Shown piece by piece: positions 59,575 to 64,000 of a DNA stretch of 64,000 nucleotides. This DNA is from Amycolatopsis sp. A133. Lineage in GTDB: Bacteria; Actinomycetota; Actinomycetes; Mycobacteriales; Pseudonocardiaceae. The notes beneath the pieces were generated by a model, which ran no database searches, was not told the DNA's origin, and saw only the letters and a program-made list of their open reading frames with translations. The stretch is taken from positions 1-64,000 of the forward strand of contig NZ_JAVHJU010000036.1 of the NCBI RefSeq assembly GCF_031082405.1, read 5' to 3'. The translations under genes and the position numbers were made by a program. Positions within the stretch are counted from its first letter, which is position 1. Every line of letters starts with the position of its first letter.

Positions 59575-60926
59575 CCGGATCCGCGGTGCCGGAGGGGCCG
59601 TTGCCGCTCTCGCTGAACCAGGAATTCCTCTGCGCCTACGACAAGGGCGACACCGACGGCGCCTTCGGGCACCTGCACACGCTCGCCTACGGCTGGCGCA
59701 TCCGCGGCCCGCTCGACCTCGCGACGCTGCAGGCCGCGCTGGACGACCTCGTCGTCCGGCACGAGACGCTGCGCACGTCGATCACCCGCGGCGAGGAGCG
59801 GTCGCAGCGGATCCACCCGCCGTCGCCGGTCGAGCTGGAGGTCCGCGAGCTGCTCGCGGAGCCGAGCGGCCGTGACACGCGGGCCGAGGAGTTCACCAAC
59901 GAGATCGAGGCGGTCCCGTTCCCGGTCACCCGGCTGCCGCACCTGCGCGCGGTGCTGGGCCGGTTCGACGACCAGGACGCGGTCCTCGTGCTCGTCACCC
60001 ACCACAGCGCCACCGACGGCTGGTCGATGCAGGTGCTGATGCGCGACCTGACGCTCTGCTACGCCGCCCGCCGCGGCAACGCCCCGCGTGAGCTGCCGCC
60101 GGTGGGGCACTACCGGGACTTCACCGCGTGGCAGCACTCGGACGCCGCGGCGGCCGCGGTCGCCCGCCCGCTGGCCTACTGGCGCGAGCAGCTGGCCGGC
60201 GCGCAGATCCTCGCCGTGCCCACGGACGTCCCGAAAGACCCGGCGCGCCCCAGCGCCTACGCCGTACACCGGTTCCTGATCGACCGGGAGCTGACGGCCG
60301 CGACGCTGGCGTTCGCGAAGTCGGCGCGGAGCACGCCGTTCATGGTGCTGCTCGCCGCCTACGTCGCGCAGCTGCACCGGCTGACCGGCGAGGCCGACAT
60401 CGTGGTGCCGACCTTCACCTCGGGCCGGTTCCAGCGGGAGTACGCCGACTCCGTCGGGCCGTACTTCAACTTCGTCGCGCTGCGCGTGCGGCTCGACGGC
60501 GCCGCCACGCTGCGCGAGCTGCTGGAGCGGGTTCGCAAGACGTGCTTCGACGCCTACGCCAACGACATCCCCTTCAGCCTCGTCGTGCCCGAGGTGCCCC
60601 AGGTCGTCACCCAGTTCGCCGCGGCGGACCGCGCGGTGGTGGCGTTCGAGGTGCTGCAGTCGCCGGACGCGCTGGACGAGACCGTCGTCGGCGACCTCAC
60701 CTGCACCGAGATCCGGCGCCGCACGATCTCGCAGCCGGTCAGCTGCGGCATCCCGGACGGCGGGCTGTGGGCCACCGACATCCTGCCGTCGGGGGAAATG
60801 GCGTCCAGCCTCAAGTACGACGCCAACCTGTACGACCGCGCGAGCGTCGAGGCGACGGCGAAGGAGTTCCGCGAACTGCTCGCCGAACTGGTCGGCGCCC
60901 CGGACTCCCCGGTCGCGGGTGGCTGA
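59571..60926 (+). CDS. Free-standing condensation enzyme (SgcC5-like)
   Basis: A 451-residue condensation-domain protein without other domains. The catalytic motif is VTHHSATDGWSMQV near 144-150, complete HHxxxDG. DFTAWQHSD and FVALRVRLDG are further C-domain motifs. By analogy with SgcC5 in C-1027 it should transfer the acyl group from the carrier protein to a hydroxyl of the enediyne core made by the epoxide hydrolase, forming an ester. Coupled to the MbtH gene. Confidence 0.9.
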   Translation: MTGSAVPEGPLPLSLNQEFLCAYDKGDTDGAFGHLHTLAYGWRIRGPLDLATLQAALDDLVVRHETLRTSITRGEERSQRIHPPSPVELEVRELLAEPSGRDTRAEEFTNEIEAVPFPVTRLPHLRAVLGRFDDQDAVLVLVTHHSATDGWSMQVLMRDLTLCYAARRGNAPRELPPVGHYRDFTAWQHSDAAAAAVARPLAYWREQLAGAQILAVPTDVPKDPARPSAYAVHRFLIDRELTAATLAFAKSARSTPFMVLLAAYVAQLHRLTGEADIVVPTFTSGRFQREYADSVGPYFNFVALRVRLDGAATLRELLERVRKTCFDAYANDIPFSLVVPEVPQVVTQFAAADRAVVAFEVLQSPDALDETVVGDLTCTEIRRRTISQPVSCGIPDGGLWATDILPSGEMASSLKYDANLYDRASVEATAKEFRELLAELVGAPDSPVAGG

Positions 60927-61022
60927 ACGGCAAGCGGGAAGACGAGAGCGCCGTCCGGTGCGTGTCACCCTGGCCGGTGGTGCAGCGGCGAAATACCTTC
61001 GAGGCAAAGGATCTGTCCAGTC

Positions 61023-62258
61023 ATGACGACCGTGACGAGTGTGTCCACAGAGGACTTCCCGCCCCCGCCGGAACCGGACCTCACGCCGGCGCAGGTCGTC
61101 GCCAGGGCCGAGGCGATCGCGGCGTCGCTGGTGGAGCGCCAGGCCGAGACCGAGAAACGCACCTACTACGCCGAAGACACCCACGAGCAGTTCCGCGAAG
61201 CGGGCTTCTACCGGATCCTCGTGCCGCGGCGCTACGGCGGCTACGAGTTCGGCGTCGAGACGTTCATGCGGGTGGCGATGGCGATCGCCCGCGGCTGCCC
61301 GTCCACCGGGTGGGGCTACCTGTTCGGCGCGGCGCACGCGCTGCCCGTGGCGAGCCTGTTCGGCCGTGAGGCCCAGGACGAGGTGTTCGCCGGCGGCGAC
61401 TTCATCTGCCCGATCACCGTCGGCCCGACCGGCAGCGGCGTCCGCACCGAAGACGGCAGCTGGCTCGTCAACGGCAACTGGGGTTACAGCTCGGGCGCGC
61501 CGTACGCGACGCACTTCGTCGGCCACACCCTGGTGTCCGGCGAGGACGGTCCGCGGCCGCTGATGTTCCTGCTGCCGCGCGCGCAGTGGCAGCGGCTCGA
61601 CGACTGGGGCAACGGCCTCGGCCTCAAGGGCAGCGGCTCGCACACCATCCGCGTCGAGAACGTCGTCGTGCCCCCGCACCGCGTGCTCGAGGCGCACGTC
61701 AGCCAGCTGCCGGTCACCGAGGGCACGCCCGGCCGGGAGCTGCACGGCAACCCCGAGTACGGCGGCGGCCCGCTCAGCTTCATGCTGCTGGAGCTCGGGG
61801 TCCTGTCCGTCGGCATCGCGCAGGGCGCGCTCGACGCGTACGCGGACCTGATGCGGACCCGGACCACGACGTACCTGCCGATCGTGCCCCGGGCCGAAGA
61901 CACCGACTACCAGTTCCACTACGGCGAAGCGGTCAGCAAGATCGGCGCCGCCGAAGCCGCCGTGCTCGGTGCCCTGCGGCAGTGGAGCGAGACGTGCGCC
62001 CGCGGCGCGGCGGCGTTCACCCGCGAGACCGAGCTGCGGCTGGCCCTGATCAGCAAGCAGGCGATCGCGCTCACCTGGTCGGCGGTCTCCGACCACCTCT
62101 TCCCGACGGCCGGCTCGAGCGCCGTCAAGGCGGGCGAGCGGATCGAGCGGGTGTGGCGGGACCTGTCGATGCTGCACAGCCACGCCGGCGTCGGGCTGTT
62201 CCTCGGCGGCAAGGCCGGCCGGGAGCTCGCGCGCCTCACCTTCGGCGTCCCGGAGTGA
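61023..62258 (+). CDS. Acyl-CoA-dehydrogenase-fold flavin monooxygenase
   Basis: A 411-residue protein of the ACAD/HsaA/HpaB-like group D flavin monooxygenases. REAGFYRILVPRRYGGYEFG near 60, ARGCPSTGWGYLFGAAH near 90, and LGLKGSGSHTIRVENVVVPP near 205 match the family; the late HSHAGVGLFLGGKAGREL fits the C-terminal helix bundle. The catalytic base glutamate of true dehydrogenases is absent from its usual position as far as I can align. It probably hydroxylates the acyl substrate, perhaps while bound to the carrier, using reduced flavin from the reductase at 45.9 kb. Confidence 0.82.
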   Translation: MTTVTSVSTEDFPPPPEPDLTPAQVVARAEAIAASLVERQAETEKRTYYAEDTHEQFREAGFYRILVPRRYGGYEFGVETFMRVAMAIARGCPSTGWGYLFGAAHALPVASLFGREAQDEVFAGGDFICPITVGPTGSGVRTEDGSWLVNGNWGYSSGAPYATHFVGHTLVSGEDGPRPLMFLLPRAQWQRLDDWGNGLGLKGSGSHTIRVENVVVPPHRVLEAHVSQLPVTEGTPGRELHGNPEYGGGPLSFMLLELGVLSVGIAQGALDAYADLMRTRTTTYLPIVPRAEDTDYQFHYGEAVSKIGAAEAAVLGALRQWSETCARGAAAFTRETELRLALISKQAIALTWSAVSDHLFPTAGSSAVKAGERIERVWRDLSMLHSHAGVGLFLGGKAGRELARLTFGVPE

Positions 62259-62309
62259 CCCCGGCCGCCGCGCGGTACCAGGATCCGCCCGAACCACTTG
62301 GAGAAAGTC

Positions 62310-63560
62310 ATGGCTGACCGCTGTCCCTTCGCCCTCGACACCAGCGGAACGAACATCCACGCGGAGGCGGCCGCCCTGCGCGCGCAGGGGTCCGCGGTCC
62401 AGGTGGAGCTGCCCGGCGGGGTGCTCGCCTGGAGCGTCAACAGCTACCGCGTCATCAAGCAGCTGCTCGCCGACGCGCGGGTCACCAAGAGCGCCCGCAA
62501 CCACTGGCCGGCGTTCATCAACGGCCAGATCCCGCCGGACTGGGAGATGATCAGCTGGATCGCCATGGACAACATGGTGACCTCCTACGGCAAGGACCAC
62601 GTGCGGCTGCGCCGGCTGGTCGGCAAGGCGTTCACGCCCCGGCGGACCGAGGCGATCAAGCCGCGGATCGTCGAGCTGACGAACGAGCTCATCGAAGGGC
62701 TGGCCGCGGCCGCCCCCGGCGAGGTCGTCGACCTGCGGGCCCGGTTCGCCTACCCGCTGCCCGCCCGGCTCGTCGCCGACCTGATCGGAATGGGCGAGGA
62801 GGCGCGGGTCAAGACCGCGAAGGTGATCGACATGATGGTCGACACCACGGTGACGCCGGAGCAGGCCCAGTCGGTGCTGGCGGGCTGGCGCGGGGCGATG
62901 GGCGACCTGATCGCCGAGAAGCGCGCGAACCCGGGCGAGGACATCACCAGCGACCTGGTCGCCGCGCGCGACGAGGACGGCTCGAAGCTGAGCGAGGTCG
63001 AGCTGACCGACACCATCTTCGCGATCCTCGGTGCCGGTTCGGAGACGACGATCAACTTCTTCGACAACTCGATTTCGGCGCTGCTGGCCAACCCGGAGCA
63101 GCTGGCGCTGATCAAGTCGGGCGGGGCGAACTGGGACGACGTCATCGACGAGACCCTGCGCGTCGAGTCCCCGCTGGCGCACCTGCCGCTGCGGTACGCC
63201 GTCGAGGACATCGAGCTCGAGGACGGCGTCACCATCCCGGCCGGCGACCCGATCCTGGTCAATTACAGCGCCGTCGGCCGCGACCCCGAGCTGCACGAGG
63301 ACCGCCCGGAGGAGTTCGACATCACCCGCGCGGACAAGCACCACCTCTCGTTCGGCCACGGCCCGCACTTCTGCCTCGGCGCCGGCATCGCCCGCGCGGT
63401 CGCGACGATCGGGCTGTCCACGCTGTTCGACCGGTTCCCGGACCTGAACCTGGCGGTGGAGCACGCGGAGCTCCAGCCCCTCCCGACGTTCATCATGAAC
63501 GGCCACCGAGCCCTCCCGGTCCGTCTCGCAGCCGCGGCCGAGGCAGCCGACGCCGCCTGA
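62310..63560 (+). CDS. Cytochrome P450, second
   Basis: A 416-residue bacterial class I P450 of a type different from the one at 33.6 kb (CYP105/107-like appearance). I-helix GAGSETTINFFDNSI near 248, ExxR in DETLRVESPL, heme cysteine in FGHGPHFCLGAGIARA near 355. GGAGAAAG precedes the ATG at 62310; a TTG 12 bases earlier is less likely. Probably tailors the core or peripheral group. A hairpin terminator follows. Confidence 0.9.
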   Translation: MADRCPFALDTSGTNIHAEAAALRAQGSAVQVELPGGVLAWSVNSYRVIKQLLADARVTKSARNHWPAFINGQIPPDWEMISWIAMDNMVTSYGKDHVRLRRLVGKAFTPRRTEAIKPRIVELTNELIEGLAAAAPGEVVDLRARFAYPLPARLVADLIGMGEEARVKTAKVIDMMVDTTVTPEQAQSVLAGWRGAMGDLIAEKRANPGEDITSDLVAARDEDGSKLSEVELTDTIFAILGAGSETTINFFDNSISALLANPEQLALIKSGGANWDDVIDETLRVESPLAHLPLRYAVEDIELEDGVTIPAGDPILVNYSAVGRDPELHEDRPEEFDITRADKHHLSFGHGPHFCLGAGIARAVATIGLSTLFDRFPDLNLAVEHAELQPLPTFIMNGHRALPVRLAAAAEAADAA

Positions 63561-63571
63561 CCCGCTCCGCA

Positions 63572-63606
63572 AAGTGCCCCGGCGCCCCCCGAGCGCCGGG
63601 GCACTT
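63572..63606 (+). terminator. Hairpin terminator after the second P450
   Basis: AAGTGCCCCGGCGC pairs perfectly with GCGCCGGGGCACTT (14 bp) around loop CCCCCGA, 11 bp after the stop. Confidence 0.85.
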
Positions 63607-63619
63607 CCGTGCGCAAACC

Positions 63620-63780
63620 CGAAACTCGCGTGATCGAACCCGAAACTGGCGTGATTAAAGCCGGATCTCACGTGATTGAAGCCGGAACTCGCGAGGTTCC
63701 GTCCCCAATCACGCGAGATACGGCCTCGATCACGCGAGTTCCGGCCCCGATCACGCGAGTTCCGGCCCGAATCACGCGAA
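63620..63780. repeat. 21-bp-phased CGCGTGA repeat, four forward and four inverted
   Basis: Forward cores (CGCGTGA and variants) start at 63627, 63648, 63669 and 63690; inverted TCACGCG cores start at 63709, 63730, 63751 and 63772. Both halves keep an exact 21-bp period, so the whole is a large interrupted inverted repeat between convergent genes. Confidence 0.88.
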
Positions 63781-63801
63781 CCGACTGGTTGCGTACACAG
63801 G

Positions 63802-63834
63802 GAAGCGCCCCCGGCGGGAGGCCGGGGGCGCTTC
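63802..63834 (-). terminator. Hairpin terminator of the right-edge gene
   Basis: GAAGCGCCCCCGGC pairs with GCCGGGGGCGCTTC (14 bp, loop GGGAG), 10 bp beyond the stop of the leftward gene. Confidence 0.85.
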
Positions 63835-63844
63835 GGGGGGTGGG

Positions 63845-64000
63845 TCAGGCGGCTTTGGACTTGCGGAAGACCTTCAACATCATGCCCGGGCTCATCAACG
63901 CCCCCGGCGGGTCGACCAGGCCGGCCACCCGCATGAACGTGCGGGTGATGCTGCCGTCGCGGGTCGCGGCCGACTGGAGCTTCGCCATGTACGCGTTGCC
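63845..64000 (-). CDS. C-terminal 51 residues of a probable flavin-dependent monooxygenase (partial)
   Basis: The frame enters from the right edge and ends at a TGA at 63845-63847. The visible end has NAYMAKLQSAATRDGSITRT and RVAGLVDPPGALMSPGMMLK, then a basic tail (VFRKSKAA). It looks like the last helices of group A FAD monooxygenases or flavin halogenase-like enzymes, but the FAD motifs lie outside. The enediyne cluster probably continues here. Confidence 0.55.
   Translation of the reverse strand, partial: GNAYMAKLQSAATRDGSITRTFMRVAGLVDPPGALMSPGMMLKVFRKSKAA

Noticed and set aside
59499..63671. Long minus-strand open frame opposite the condensation, monooxygenase and P450 genes
   Set aside because: Same antisense artefact of GC-rich third positions.

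Overview
The window is high-GC actinomycete DNA. Gene content, codon use and short intergenic repeats suggest a Pseudonocardiales genus such as Amycolatopsis; that is inference, because there is no rRNA or marker gene to prove it. No tRNA, rRNA or CRISPR array was seen. About 45 genes were assigned a family and several small ones remain unknown.

Left part (1-10.2 kb): the N-terminal part of an ISL3-type transposase runs off the left edge, followed by cobF. A copper-homeostasis block (copZ, a copper P1B-ATPase, csoR) carries two matching CsoR-type operators. Next come a CPBP protease, a DivIVA-like coiled-coil protein, a mycothiol-dependent-isomerase-like protein, a CopC-CopD fusion with a membrane partner, and an HxlR-type regulator.

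Regulation-rich middle (10.3-28.5 kb): a YcaO cyclodehydratase fusion and a SagB-type dehydrogenase form an azole-type RiPP (TOMM) core, followed by a sensor kinase and a convergent NarL-type response regulator. A second, paralogous response regulator faces a 791-residue protein made of two complete-looking sensor-kinase modules in tandem. Two AraC-type, two HxlR/SCP2 and one SARP regulator lie here, together with a 58-residue unannotated peptide gene. Arrays of 13-bp dyads spaced 21-22 bp lie upstream of the RiPP operon, both AraC genes, the SARP gene and the peptide gene, which suggests one shared regulon. A housekeeping insert (DUF899, Sua5/YrdC, TIGR03084, DGPF/YCII plus an ECF42 sigma factor) separates parts of this region.

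Right part (28.5-64 kb): a large enediyne biosynthetic cluster. It holds two DUF1702 proteins, UnbV, UnbU, a P450, a small partner protein, a GMC oxidoreductase, the iterative enediyne PKS with its thioesterase, a flavin reductase, an NAD-dependent reductase, and an acyl-CoA carboxylase beta/epsilon pair. Beyond a convergent gap come an uncharacterised flavoprotein operon, a secreted PQQ-type propeller, an SgcF-like epoxide hydrolase, an adenylation-carrier didomain with MbtH and a free condensation enzyme, an acyl-CoA-dehydrogenase-fold monooxygenase, a second P450, and the C-terminus of a further flavoprotein at the right edge. The epoxide hydrolase plus the free-standing condensation enzyme recall nine-membered enediynes (C-1027 type), in which a peripheral acyl group is esterified to the core. 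No chromoprotein apoprotein, exporter or glycosyltransferase gene is visible, so the cluster probably continues to the right.

Many 3' intergenic gaps carry structured repeats of three families: a 21-bp-phased GTGAT/TCGCGTGA array, an 84-bp element present twice without a mismatch 34 kb apart, and a TCGCGAATGAGTCATT palindrome. They lie mostly between convergent genes.
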